From NCBI GenBank assembly GCA_951802425.1, contig OX637798.1, positions 3,658,001 through 3,722,000 on the forward strand: a stretch of DNA of 64,000 nt, given 5' to 3'. Below, in pieces: positions 53,341 through 63,843 of this stretch (within the stretch, counting starts at the first letter, position 1; every line of letters begins with the position of its first letter). The position numbers were made by a program, and so were the translations under genes. The DNA comes from Clavaria fumosa. Lineage: Eukaryota > Basidiomycota > Agaricomycetes > Agaricales > Clavariaceae. Below the pieces are notes generated by a model. That model was not told where the DNA came from. It searched no databases and worked only from the letters and a program-made list of their open reading frames with translations.

Positions 53341-54285
53341 AACAATACAACTTTTGTATGGATCATGTCTCACCCCACTTGCTACTTCAAAAGATCCCCT
53401 GGTTTTCATTTTGACCTCTTCCTAGTGTATCATTACAAAGAATAGCATATTGTACAATACGTAGGCATGGGAGGCCTATGAAACTTTGAGGAGACATTCT
53501 CTATAGTATATCAATGGTTTATGGCCACTTACCTGATCCCCTAAGCTTCTACTTTCAAAGATCCCCTGAAAATGCCCAAAAAACTCATTTTCCCGGGATC
53601 TTTGGACCTGGACACTAAAACACTTATGTAAAGCACCCACACCCTTTCCCTATACCCCCTCTAACCCCCCATACCATTCACCACCAAGTGGCCAATGCTC
53701 CACTTTCTGCTGACCCACAACACTTGGCCAATGCAGCATTGGCCAACTTCTGTTAAATAATTTCCAATAATCACCAAAATATTCATATGTCTAGTTCCCA
53801 TTTTTGGCATCATCTTTTGTATGGAAACCACATCCCACTTTCCATCTGTTCCAAAGATCCCCATTATTCTTGATATTAAATGAGCATGGCACATTGGCTA
53901 TATCTCAGCAAACACTTCATATATTTTCATCAGACTTTGTGAGTAGATGCATACCTATGAGCAGTATCTTCAGTAATATTTATATGAATTTACATGATTT
54001 AATGTAAAGGGTAGAGTGGGTGTGCAGATGAAGCAGAAGTGTGAGCCAGGGTGAGAGTGAAGATGATTGTGAGAGTGACAGAGTAAATGGGGTGGGTGAG
54101 GGTGAGTAAGAGTGTTCATGAAGGTGAAGGTGAGGGGTGAAGGTGACTGAGAGTGGGGTTCAGGCTTCTTTTCTCATGACTGTGATGGTCCCTTGTCCTT
54201 CACAGGTGTAATACTTTCTATCCCTCAAATGAACTGGACTCAATGGTATATTGAGCTAGTAGTTCTATGTAGAGGGATCCACCCC
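53245..54285. repeat. Segmental duplication, copy II, uninterrupted (empty sites)
   Basis: This is collinear with 25983-26469, 32082-32388 and 38716-38961 taken together. It has a single CCAAT at 53728-53732 where Ty3 element 1 sits in copy I and a single AGAAG at 54035-54039 where element 2 sits. The downstream flanks of both copies lead into Ty3 family F, so the duplication included or abutted that element. Confidence 0.9.
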
Positions 54286-54667
54286 CTTGCTCAATACTTA
54301 CCACACCGAGGGAGTCGGCATAGGGCGGCTCGATCAAAGCCTGGGTACCCTTGGGTACCCAGATCACTTGACCAGACTAAGTCCTTAGTCAGCAATTACT
54401 AGATTTAGTTCAACTAGATTTAGTCCTTAGTTTAAATAAATTTGTCCTTAGCTCCTTGCTGGGCTAGACATAGGCTTAATCCTCTTGGGGGATGGTGTAA
54501 TCGATAAGTGGGTATGTAATGATGCCTGCAACGTGAGGTTCCATCAGCTATTTATACTCAAATTTGCATATCTACTACATTTGGAAAGATTCAACATAGC
54601 TCCTTAACTAGTAATCCTAACATACCATTTAAGGACTCTAAATTAAGGAGAATTTGGTAGGTTTACA
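54281..54667 (+). repeat. LTR of Ty3 family F, copy 2, 5'-truncated
   Basis: It starts at CTTGCTCAATACTTACC, inside the LTR as defined at 39241-39868, and runs to the same end. The missing 5' part is replaced by the duplicated segment. Confidence 0.6.
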
Positions 54668-55210
54668 TATCAGGCAGGTGTCACAACCCAACACACCCCA
54701 CTATGGGCCGCCCGACGCACCTGCACACACCACGACTACTCCCGATGTAATTCCGCCGCCTGACTGCTGTCCCAAATCGACAATCAGCAATACCATGCAT
54801 GGGTCGAAATTCCAACATACTCCGCATGCTTCGCCATTGTTCTGCTGACATCAGGAAACTTGGGAAACAAGTGGAGTCAGTTTAGGACTTGCAGGGTGGT
54901 CACCCGACCAACAACCTTCGGGTCCCCAGACCCCGGCCTCTGTGTCCGCTTCGTTAGGGATGATGCTCGGACCAGGTTTGGTTTCCTCAGGGAGCTCCAA
55001 CCCCTTGGTCCCAGTAACCCTGTATCCTCCCGCTCCACCCACAATGCCTCCAAGCCCTACTCCACTACCTTGACCCTCAGTCCCTGCTCTTGTGTTGAGA
55101 AATACACTTACACCAGTACTACCCCCACTATCCCTACTCACAACTAACTACTCTGGAGTGCTACCAGTGCTTCCTTTTCCGATACCCAGTGTCAACCCAC
55201 CATCCTCAGC
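54668..55210. other. Leader of Ty3 family F, copy 2
   Basis: Pro/Gly-rich open frames exist on both strands, but none connects cleanly to Gag. The sequence CACAACCCAACACACCCCAC follows the LTR. This is the untranslated leader and the possible N-terminus of Gag. Confidence 0.4.
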
Positions 55211-56340
55211 ATGAGGGTCACGATGTCTGCTGCTGCCAACCCCGAGCCTCCCGCCACAGTTGCTGCCACGACCTTTCGAGATTCCGGGGATTCCGCAAGG
55301 AATTCCACTGGCGGTACCTCCTGTGGTACCCATCGGAAATCTGCCCACCGGTCTGCCATACTACATCTACTACCCGGCACCTGGAGACGACAGCCCCAAA
55401 CTCAAGGAGCCCGATGTCTTCACAGGTAAGGACCCAGCATGGCTAACAATGTTCATCTTGCAGTGCATTACATGGTTTCTGGGGAAGCCACGGAAATTCG
55501 CTACTGATCGGGATCATGTTCTATTCGCCACATCGTATCTCCGAGATCAAGCGAATACCTGGTGGATGCCATACCTTGTCCAGCAACTGCCCCCCACAAT
55601 GTTGGACAATTGGGATAACTTCACCATGGAATTATTTCTGGTATTCAGAAACCCCCCCCCACATATGACTTTGAAGAGCGTGCTGCATAATTTGAAGATG
55701 CCCAACAATTCCCACATCACAGAATACATCGTCACCTTCAATTTGCATGCACCCTACACTGGATACAATGACACCATGCTCGCCAAGGCCTTTTACCAGG
55801 GGCTCACCAACTGCATTAAAGACCAGTTTCAATACACGAGTCGAGAGCAGGAGTTCACTGGACTCCATCAACAAGCTTTGGCCTTCGAGCAGCAGTACTG
55901 GCAATGTGAGGAAGAACAAGGCCGCTTTCCGACATCCGTCCAATACAGAAAGCGACCTGGCGACTCGTCGTGCAGAAATTTGTCAAACCCAATGAAAGAC
56001 CGCAATGTGAAACCCGCCAACAACCAATCCTCGAACCGCCCTGCGCCCACTCCAGTAACCAACCCCATCATGACATCCGCTCCGGCCAAACCTGCCTCAA
56101 CCCCTGTAACGAAGCCGAAGGAGGGAAAGATGGAGAAATCCACACCTTGCAGACCACTCTCCACCGGGCTGCTGGACTTTGCTTATATTGCATGGGTCAA
56201 GGGCATTTCTCGAATACATGCCTGTTGATCCCCGCTAACTGCAAGTCTGCTGCCCGTGCCACCCTCACATTTACCATGACCGCAGCTGAGCCCTTGGCCA
56301 GCAACAAGTTGGGAAATGCTCCAGCATCTCAAGGCATGTA
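55211..56340 (+). pseudogene. Ty3 family F, copy 2: Gag with a frameshift before the zinc knuckle
   Basis: The main frame (55260-56228) has a Pro-rich N-terminus, then F-T-G-K-D-P-A-W-L, ANTWWMPYL and LQQLPP-like capsid segments, and a Thr/Pro/Lys tail. The zinc knuckle CLYCMGQGHFSNTC is in another frame (55970-56340), so one indel has split them near 56130-56160. No in-frame ATG is clear at the start; the listed left end is the first plausible ATG region. Confidence 0.75.
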
Positions 56341-56349
56341 GGGAGATTC

Positions 56350-56760
56350 TTGAGTTGCGATATTGCCATAGATACCAATACTGATACCTGTACCATGGAT
56401 GAACTCCCCTTATACACGGTTCTGTCATCTATTTCTTCTGCTGCCTTTTTGATTTCCATTGTTATTCTGCAAATCAGCAATACCCCTGTACCCACACTTG
56501 TAGATTGTGGAGCTACCGAATGTTTTGTTTTGCCCGACTTTACACCTTTGAAATTCCATTCAACACTAACCCACCCTATACAACTTAGGCTATTTGACGG
56601 GTCCATCACAGGACTGATCACCCAAGTGACCAACCAACAATTCTGCTTTGAGGACAGCACAATGCACACTGAATGTTTCTACGTTACCCAACTCCATTCG
56701 GATGTGAAGGTCATACTCGGACTGTCATGGCTTTGGAAACACAACCCAGACATCGATTGA
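56350..56760 (+). pseudogene. Ty3 family F, copy 2: retropepsin-like ORF
   Basis: 136 codons. The motif T-L-V-D-C-G-A-T-E-C-F-V stands for the active site (D-C/S-G), and VILGLSWLWKHNPDID is the typical end of the protease domain. It is separated from Gag by a stop and from RT by about 45 bp with stops, so the parent Pol would have continued through here. Copy 1 (40271-40681) is nearly identical. Confidence 0.75.
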
Positions 56761-56805
56761 CCAACCCTCTCGATACAATTCCACAATTCCGATACCTGAC
56801 CGCTG

Positions 56806-58373
56806 ATGATAAAGCCCTTGCCCACTGTGGCCACTGATGCAGCAAGGCCTGCGGGGTCTCATGACCCAACCACTGATGAACTCAGGGTCCTGAAGGAGCT
56901 CGCTCCTAAGGACTGGTCAACACTGAGCCCAGGACTACCCACGGGGACCACTGGAAATCCACTGTCAGAGTTGAACCCCACCGCGCCTGATAGCAATTCT
57001 GCTATGTTGGGAACTTTGAACTCCACCACATGGGACTGGGCAAACCTACCCGAGGAGCCTTTGCCACCTTTTCCCACTGTTGTTGCTGCTGATAAAACTT
57101 TACCCAACACGAATTTACACAGAACAGGGACACAGGAAAATTCTGCTGCCCTGTTGCCCAAACCAGCACCTATCGAAATTCGAATTTTGGATCCCGCCCA
57201 CTTCACCAACCATCTAGTGGGTGAGGATATAATTCTTCATGCTGTTTATCATTTTTTCCCTGCACCTGAAGACTCGCTCCAAGCTAATGCTGCACTAATC
57301 AATTCTGAACCCCCAGAAGCAAGGGCAAACCTACCACCTCAATATGCAGACTTTACCAATGTCTTCTCCAAGGAAGAGGCCTGCACCCTTCCACCCCACC
57401 GAACTTACAATCATGTGATACAACTTGAACCAGACACCAAAGCCCCTTGGGGTCTGCTGTATAACATGTCCGAGCTGGAATTAAACGTTTTGCATGACTA
57501 TATTGATGACATGCTCCAGAAGGGATTTATCCACCCTTCTGAATCCCCCACGGGAGCCCCCGTTGTATTTGCAAAAAGAAGGACAGTTCACTCTGTCTTT
57601 GTGTTGACTACCGAGGTTTAAACAGGGTGATGATCAAAAACTGCTACCCAATCCCACTAATAAACAATATGCTCGACTGCTTACGGGGTGCATGGATCTA
57701 CTCAAAAATCAACCTCCATGCCGGATACAACAACATCTGCATCAAGGACGGCGACAAGTGGAAAACTGCCTTCCGCACCCGATACAGTGCCTTTGAGTAC
57801 TTGGTGATGCCATTTGGGCTAACCAATGCTCTGGCAATGTTCCAGCAGTTCATGAATGACATCTTCGCCAACATGGTCAACTCCTTCGTGGTTGTCTATC
57901 TTGATGATATTTTAATTTATTCTGACAACACGATGGTGCATGAGGGTCACATCTGCTGCATTCTACAGTGGCTCCACGACAATCAACTTCATGCAAACCC
58001 AATGAAATTGAGTTTCCACCTTGATTCCATGGAATATTTGGGTTTTATTGTTTCTCCTAGTGGAATTTCTATGGACTCAACAAAAATTGATGCCATCTTA
58101 AACTGGCCATCGCCTACTAATGTTAAAGAAACACAGTCCTTCTTAGGTTTCATGAATTTCTACCAACAATTCATCCATGGCTACTTGAGAATAACCCGAC
58201 CATTCAATAACCTCATGCAGAAAGGGCTCTGCTTTGACTGGACGACGGATTGCCAAGTGGCATTTGACCGCTTGAAGTCAGTATGTACATCTGCTCCAGT
58301 CCTCGCACATTACGACCCAGAAAACCCCACCATCATAGAGACGGACAGGTTGGAATACGCCATAGCGGCAATT
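56806..58373 (+). pseudogene. Ty3 family F, copy 2: reverse transcriptase, frameshifted and truncated
   Basis: The first frame (56806-57621) has a Pro-rich linker, then DFTNVFSKEEACTLPPHR, and the fingers TGAPVVFAK. A one-base loss in a run of A (57574) ends it; copy 1 keeps the base. The second frame (57627-58373) has INLHAGYNNI, FRTRYSAFEYLVMPFGL, the catalytic Y-L-D-D-I-L-I-Y-S, FLGFMNFYQQFI and the start of RNase H (ETDRLEYAIAA). It is cut by the family-A LTR at 58374. RNase H and integrase are absent. Confidence 0.85.
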
Positions 58374-59862
58374 TGTTAGGGCCTGTCTCGTCTCAATAGT
58401 AGTGCCAGAGATTGACTTGTTGGTGACCTATGCTGGAAACTCGCTAAGACCAATCAACTGTTGAGCACAGTCAAGAATGCTCAGTCCCGGAAGGTCGCAA
58501 AGACATCTGAGAAGATGTAAGAGTGAAGGAAGACAAGTATAGAAAGAGAAGACGTTGTTTGGAAAGTCACGAAGTCGGTAGATGAAGTGTAAAGTAGGAA
58601 ATTGACGAGGAGAGAAATGAGTAATGCTGAAAGGGTCGCGAAGTTGACCGACGAAGCATGAAGAAAGGAATAGACGAGGTGGGAGAAACTGATAATGCTG
58701 AGAAGGTCGAGAGATCGACCGACAAGGCGTAAGAGAGGAAAAGACAAGGTGAAGGAAAAAGGACAATGCTAGGAGGGTCACGGGTAGTCGTGACGAGGTG
58801 AGGAAGTGTGTCGGTGAAGGCAATAACTTTGCCAACTGACGGGAGAACCTGTAGGGTTCAAAAGATCAGTACCAAGACGAAATGAAGAGAATACTTAGGC
58901 GCGTGAGTTTATACGAGCACAGAGGATGAATCAGAGTGAAGCAGGAGTGTCTTGGCAATCTTGAGGTCACTAAGTGAGACAAGACCTATCAATCGTGGTG
59001 GTTCCAAGCTCAAAGGGCATAATAGCCTCAAGCTTAAACCAATGTGCGTCAATATCAAGTCTAGAGTACCATAAGTACATGCGAGACCTTATATACATAC
59101 GTACAGAGAGTATAATAGAAAAGGAAAAGTACAGAAGTTGCCAGGTGATGAGACCATAGTAGTACAGGGTATGTTTAGTCGTAAAGTGACTAGGCGCATG
59201 CTCTACTAAGGTCACGAGGGGTTAGGTATGCATAGGTAAGGTCACGAAGATGACCTGTCATGGGTTGCGACCTAGTTAAATAAGTATATACGTTGCTGTA
59301 ACTACGGAGGGATTCTCGGATCATAAGTAACATAGTTATAGGCGACTGAGGAGAAGAAGGGATGCATATTTGAAGTAATAATACAGCTGACTGTTGGTGG
59401 CGCATTTGAGTGTTAAGGTTGCGAGGTCATAAGAGTGGTCACATGGGTGACGTTAGTGACACAGGTGACGCAGGTGACTTTGGGTGGGAAGTCACATGGG
59501 TAATGCATGTAACACAGGTAATGGCCGTAACGCTGTTATCGTATTGGCGCTGGTGGTAGTGCCAGGGGTGCTGTGCCAAGTCACGTGCTGGTGGAAGTAG
59601 ACGTGCAACGACATGTTGCGCATAAGATTAGTGGGTCCGGGTGGAGTATACATGTAGAGTGAAGTAGTAGGAAGTGTCGCGAGTACAGCATGGTGGTCGC
59701 GAGTGTCATGTGAGCGCGGGGGAGGTTGGAGAGGCTTCCGGAAGGAGACAGCGGGTTCTGGAAGTATGTAGAAGGGCTCATGAGGCTGTAGAGGGTCGTT
59801 GGGAGGCTTGTAGATGTTGGTAGAGTTGGCTTGGTTAGAGGAAAAATGAATGGGTCCTGACA
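58374..59862 (-). mobile_element. 3' LTR of a second family-A element
   Basis: 1489 bp, the reversed counterpart of 405-1890 with ends TGTTAGGGCC and GTCCTGACA in plus orientation. The polypurine tract at 59863-59876 (reversed) and the antisense gene at 59979 lie to its right, so the element body extends rightward. It inserted into the RNase H region of Ty3 family F. No second LTR is in the window, and the body breaks at 61583. Confidence 0.85.
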
Positions 59863-59978
59863 TTACCCCCCCTTCAAGCCTCGAGCCCTGCGAGAGTGGA
59901 GGTCACATGATGATTAGTCAGCGCGATGTTTGTTGATCAAGTCACGACACCCAAAAATTTTCTCTAAGTCCAACCACC

Positions 59979-61583
59979 ATGGTGTCCTCTTTCATCAAAC
60001 AGCACGAGCCTGAAACCGGCAAGAACCAAAATGAGGTTGCGTGTGAAATGCAGATTTACGATGCAACGGAGCCTGGGATCAACTTGGGGATCCTAGAAGA
60101 CATGCTGGCCCATCAAAAGGCCGAACAGGCGCGATGTGTGCATTCTCAAGAAGAAGTCGCAAGGCACAAAAGGAGGAGCAAGGTTGCGAGTCCCAACAAG
60201 GCGAGGGATGTCGTCGTAGGCCCTAGTGGGTCAATGGAGAACGTTACAGGCGGGACTGACCCCTCGCCCGTAGACTTCTTGAAATTATGGAAGAAAATTG
60301 GGTCAGCAAAAGAGAACAAGGACTGGAATGAGGTAGAGCGTGAGGTGCGTAGTAATAATTCTCATTCCAATTCCTCTCTAATGGTTGTGTTACAGGATTG
60401 CGACAATTGCATTGCGAAGAGCCAGCAGTGCAAGCGCAGTGCTGCCAGTAAATGTCGTCAGTGTGTGGAGGACCACAGAAAATGTTCGTGGGTCCAGGAT
60501 TTTCGTCGGTGGCGCATCAAGGCTCAGCTTGGGTGGGATGACATGCGGGTGGACGAGGTGTTGAAGCGCATTGACGGACCGGAAACGGTGGGCACAGGGG
60601 CGCCCAAGGTTGCAAGCCGAGTGGGGAGAAATCTTCCCACCCTATCGATTCCGAAGACCCTGATGCGAACAGGGCACGGAAAACGAGTGAGGGTAAGGTT
60701 GCGGTCGCTGATGCCGGGTCCTTCAATGTCGAGGAGGTGAGTCGCGGACGTACCAGAAACAGAGACGGAGGCAGAGGAAGACGCACCAGTGCGTCTAACG
60801 AATGTCGTGAAAGTTTGTGCAGAGAAGGCATAGATTCTGACAATCCCGGGAGAGAAGGGGCAGTTGCTTCGGAAGGTGATGGACTGTGAGGAAGAAGTCA
60901 AGATCCTTCAAGGGCGGTTGGACGTAAGGGCGACAAAGGAGTGCTGGTTGGAAGGAAGGCTGAAGAAGAGTGAGGAGGAGGTGAAGAGATTGAAGCAGGT
61001 CACGATGATGGCGCGGACGAAGGCGGCAACCTCTTCACAAGAGTCCGGAACAAGGGAGGAGATGGAGAGGGAACTCGCGACGTTGAGGCAGCAGGTCGCG
61101 GAACCCTCGAGGAAGATGTTGTGGGTGGAAAGGTCCAACAGGGAGGGAGAGTTAGAGGGAGAGTTGGTGGTGGTAAAACACAAGTTGGGGGAGGCGCGGA
61201 AAAGCGCAAAAGGTGAGTTTTAGTGTTTCTTTACTGATTCACGGTTTTACTGAACTCACGGGTTCATAGGGAAAGGCAAGGAGTGCGGGAGAAATCATCG
61301 AAGGTGCCCACATCCAAAATTGTGGATGCAGAAGTCACGGAATTGACAGTGCGGGCGGAGGGGGCGGAGAGGGAGTTTGAGGCACTCCACGGGGAGTGGG
61401 AAGGTAAGTAATTGTTTGGTTTTACTGCATTACAAATTGATTTCCTTCGTTTACTCAGACCAGGAAACCAAGTTGAGAGAGGCGCGCCGCGAGGCGAAGG
61501 AATTGGAGAAGGAAAAGGAGGGTAAGTCAATGATCACGAGTGTGGAATGAATTAATTTCGCGTTTCTTAGGGTTAATTGTGAC
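59979..61583 (+). pseudogene. Antisense Zn2Cys6-like coiled-coil gene carried by family-A LTR element
   Basis: Exons are inferred at 59979-60344, 60396-61212, 61270-61403, 61459-61521 and from 61571, with GT...AG introns of 49-57 bp. The N-terminus matches 1-288. After about 122 residues comes DCDNCIAKSQQC to CRQCVEDHRKC, spaced C-X2-C-X6-C-X7-C-X2-C-X6-C. A region with W-V-Q-D-F-R-R-W-R follows, then a long coiled coil (EEEVKRLK, EREFEALHGEWE). In exon 2 a TGA at 60738-60740 and a TAG near 60831 break the frame, both explainable by C-to-T change. Repeat S truncates the 3' end. The gene runs opposite to the retrotransposon and starts about 115 bp from its LTR. Whether it binds DNA is inferred only from the cysteine spacing. 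Confidence 0.65.
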
Positions 61584-61953
61584 TAACAGCATAGTCCTTG
61601 TGCAGATGGAGTATCTGCGCTTTCTTTCACTGCAAGCTAACCACTCAAGCTAGTCTTTTGAAATTTTGTGTGCCTATATCTACCCCTCTAATCCTCAATC
61701 TCCATGGTTTACATTTTTCCAAAACCTATTTCGCAATGCATGCCAGAGCTGCTGACCAAACCAGTCAAAATTCTCCCATTTATCAAAACCAACCATAGGA
61801 TTCCAAAACAAATGGAATTCTATACTGGGCCATCCCATACCTATCATATTCCATCCCTCTCTCTCCCCTCCCATCACCCACAAAGCAACAATTCCAGCAT
61901 ACAGTCAGAATCCAGTTCTCACAGTCCTCACACAGTTTGTACTTAGTGGCACC
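61584..61953. repeat. Dispersed repeat S, copy 3
   Basis: It starts TAACAGCATAGTCCTTGTGC and matches 41531-41903 throughout, with about 5% difference by eye. It interrupts the antisense coiled-coil gene just after its last recognisable exon start. Confidence 0.75.
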
Positions 61954-62680
61954 CTGACAAGGACCCCACATGAAATATTCCCAAATAAAAAAATCCCCCC
62001 TTCCAGTTCTCACTATGTCTTTGATGATGTTTACTCTCATTTGGTGCTTTCCCTCAAAACTTTTTTTTCACCCCAAAAATTCATTTAGGGTTCTTGGGGG
62101 TCTTCCAGCAAAAATTGAAATATAGTAGCTGTGAAGTAGTTATTAGTGCCATTTAGAAGAACATATGCAGCTGACTGATGGCTGCATATATGTTGATGTT
62201 GTCACATCATGAAGTGGGTCACATGGTGATGCTTGTGACCATGAGTAATGCTAGTAATGTGAATAAGACTAATGTATCTATGTGGCATGTCATGTGCCAG
62301 ATGAAGGGATTGTGCCATGGTACATCATATATAATATCATACATAATATTGGAGGCTGCTGGTGTGCCATTATTGTTGTTAGCTGCTGGTGCATCATCAT
62401 CATCAGCTGCTGCTGCTGTCATCAGTCATTGTTGTTGGCTGCTGGTGCATTGTTGTTGTCATTGTTGGCTTCTAGTGTGCCATTGTTGGCTTCTAGTGTG
62501 TCATTGTCATTGGTCATCATCATTGGCTGCTGGTGTGTTGTTGTCATCATTAGCTGCCAGTGTGTCATTGTCATCATCAGCCACTGCTGCCATCATTGGT
62601 CATCATTGGTGTTAAGGCCTGTCCTGTCTCATAAATAACACTGAAGGTTGATTTGATGGTGACCAGTCCTGTAAACTCAC
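61954..62680. repeat. Decayed family-A LTR pieces with trinucleotide-rich expansion
   Basis: The stretch 62150-62340 resembles the minus-orientation LTR at 59370-59620. 62354-62611 is made of TTG, GCT and CAT triplets. 62612-62680 is the LTR start (TTAAGGCCTGTCCTGTCTC). The 145-codon and 118-codon ORFs rich in Ser, Ala, Leu and Cys over the triplet region reflect composition. 61954-62150 shows nothing. Confidence 0.5.
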
Positions 62681-62850
62681 TGTTGGAATTCCAGTTGTTG
62701 GTGAGTCCAGATATGATGAGACGACGCTCGAGATTAGCAGGGAACCTGGTATAAACACAAGGGAATCCAATCTACTGCCCTAGGCCTGTATAGCTACATT
62801 AAAAGTCTGACTAGGCTACGTGCAGCGAGGGGTGTTTTCACCCAAATCCA
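62681..62850 (-). repeat. 3' LTR of the Gag-only element
   Basis: 170 bp. On the minus strand it begins TGGATTTGGGTG and ends CTGGAATTCCAACA. It differs from the visible part of the 5' LTR at about ten sites. Confidence 0.7.
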
Positions 62851-62885
62851 ATACTCCCCCATGAATGCATCCCCGAGCCGTCTGA

Positions 62886-63761
62886 TTAAAATGTGTAAGG
62901 TCTGCCACATGTAGCCAACATCGCCTGCAGGCCGTCATCACCTTTCAACTTCCCCTTCGCACCTCCCCCATGCTTGTAGCAGGCCTTCGTAAGGTGTCCC
63001 TCCGACCCACATTTATTGCATTCAACATCATTTGGAACATCGCATTCTGACCTTAGGTGGTCTGCCTCGCCACACTGCCAGCATTTGCGTGTTTTCAGCG
63101 GATTCTGGGGGGGGACGACGGCCGCTTGTGCGGTGTTTGCAGGCATGGCCCCTCCGATCGCATGGCGTGCCTCCTCGTTCAGAATGCAGGTGATGACATG
63201 CTCGACATCGAGCTCTTTCCCTGCAGTAGCGTCTATTGAAGCCACAAAGTAGTTGTATTCCATCCCGAGCCCCATAGTTAGCACCACAATGAGATCTTCG
63301 CTTGTGACAAACCCTCCTGAATCCTCTAAATCGAATGCCATGCTTTTGACGCGACTGGTCCATGCAGTTATCGACTCCTCAGGCTCTTTGGCCGCCATTA
63401 AAAACTTCTGCCATTTCGCAAGATGCGTTGCCAACCCGCGACTGCGATGGGTCGTTGCGAGGCTGCCCCAGATTGCCATCGGATTCCGCTCGCGCATGTA
63501 TACCAGCTGCGACGTCTCGACTCGTGCTATCATCCTTGCCCTTGCCTCCCCCATCTTCTTCACAGTTCTCTTTGCAACCGCCCTAGCCTTCTCGGCCACA
63601 GTCTGCTCGATGGACTTCCCTTCATCATCTACCTCCATAATGACCTGGTCCCATAGCCCCCTTTCAATCAGCTCAGCCTCCATGTGCAATGACCATTTGA
63701 CATAATTGGAGTCATTGAGCAGCGGGAACCGGTGGTGATGGTTTTCGTTGTTGGGCATCAT
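62886..63761 (-). CDS. Copia-type Gag with two zinc knuckles
   Basis: 291 residues from ATG 63761, uninterrupted. The N-terminal half is the UBN2-type Copia Gag domain (FPLLNDSNYVKWSLHMEAEL, GLWDQV, IWGSLATTHRSRGLATHL). Near the C-terminus are two CCHC knuckles, C-W-Q-C-G-E-A-D-H-L-R-S-E-C and C-N-K-C-G-S-E-G-H-L-T-K-A-C, about residues 226-264. A short Lys-rich tail follows. It should bind RNA and form particles. No protease, integrase or RT follows. An open frame of this length between diverged LTRs suggests that Gag has been kept intact. Confidence 0.9.
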   Translation of the reverse strand: MMPNNENHHHRFPLLNDSNYVKWSLHMEAELIERGLWDQVIMEVDDEGKSIEQTVAEKARAVAKRTVKKMGEARARMIARVETSQLVYMRERNPMAIWGSLATTHRSRGLATHLAKWQKFLMAAKEPEESITAWTSRVKSMAFDLEDSGGFVTSEDLIVVLTMGLGMEYNYFVASIDATAGKELDVEHVITCILNEEARHAIGGAMPANTAQAAVVPPQNPLKTRKCWQCGEADHLRSECDVPNDVECNKCGSEGHLTKACYKHGGGAKGKLKGDDGLQAMLATCGRPYTF

Positions 63762-63843
63762 GTGAGTGTAAAAAGAATGTAATCCGTGCTCAGCATGATG
63801 AATCCGACCAGTAAGGACTGTGGTGGGTTATGCTGGGTGTTTA

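Noticed and set aside
54851..55348. Minus-strand Gly-rich ORFs in the leader of Ty3 family F
   Set aside because: Gag runs on the plus strand just downstream and the minus frames are the complement of a Pro/Thr-rich leader.
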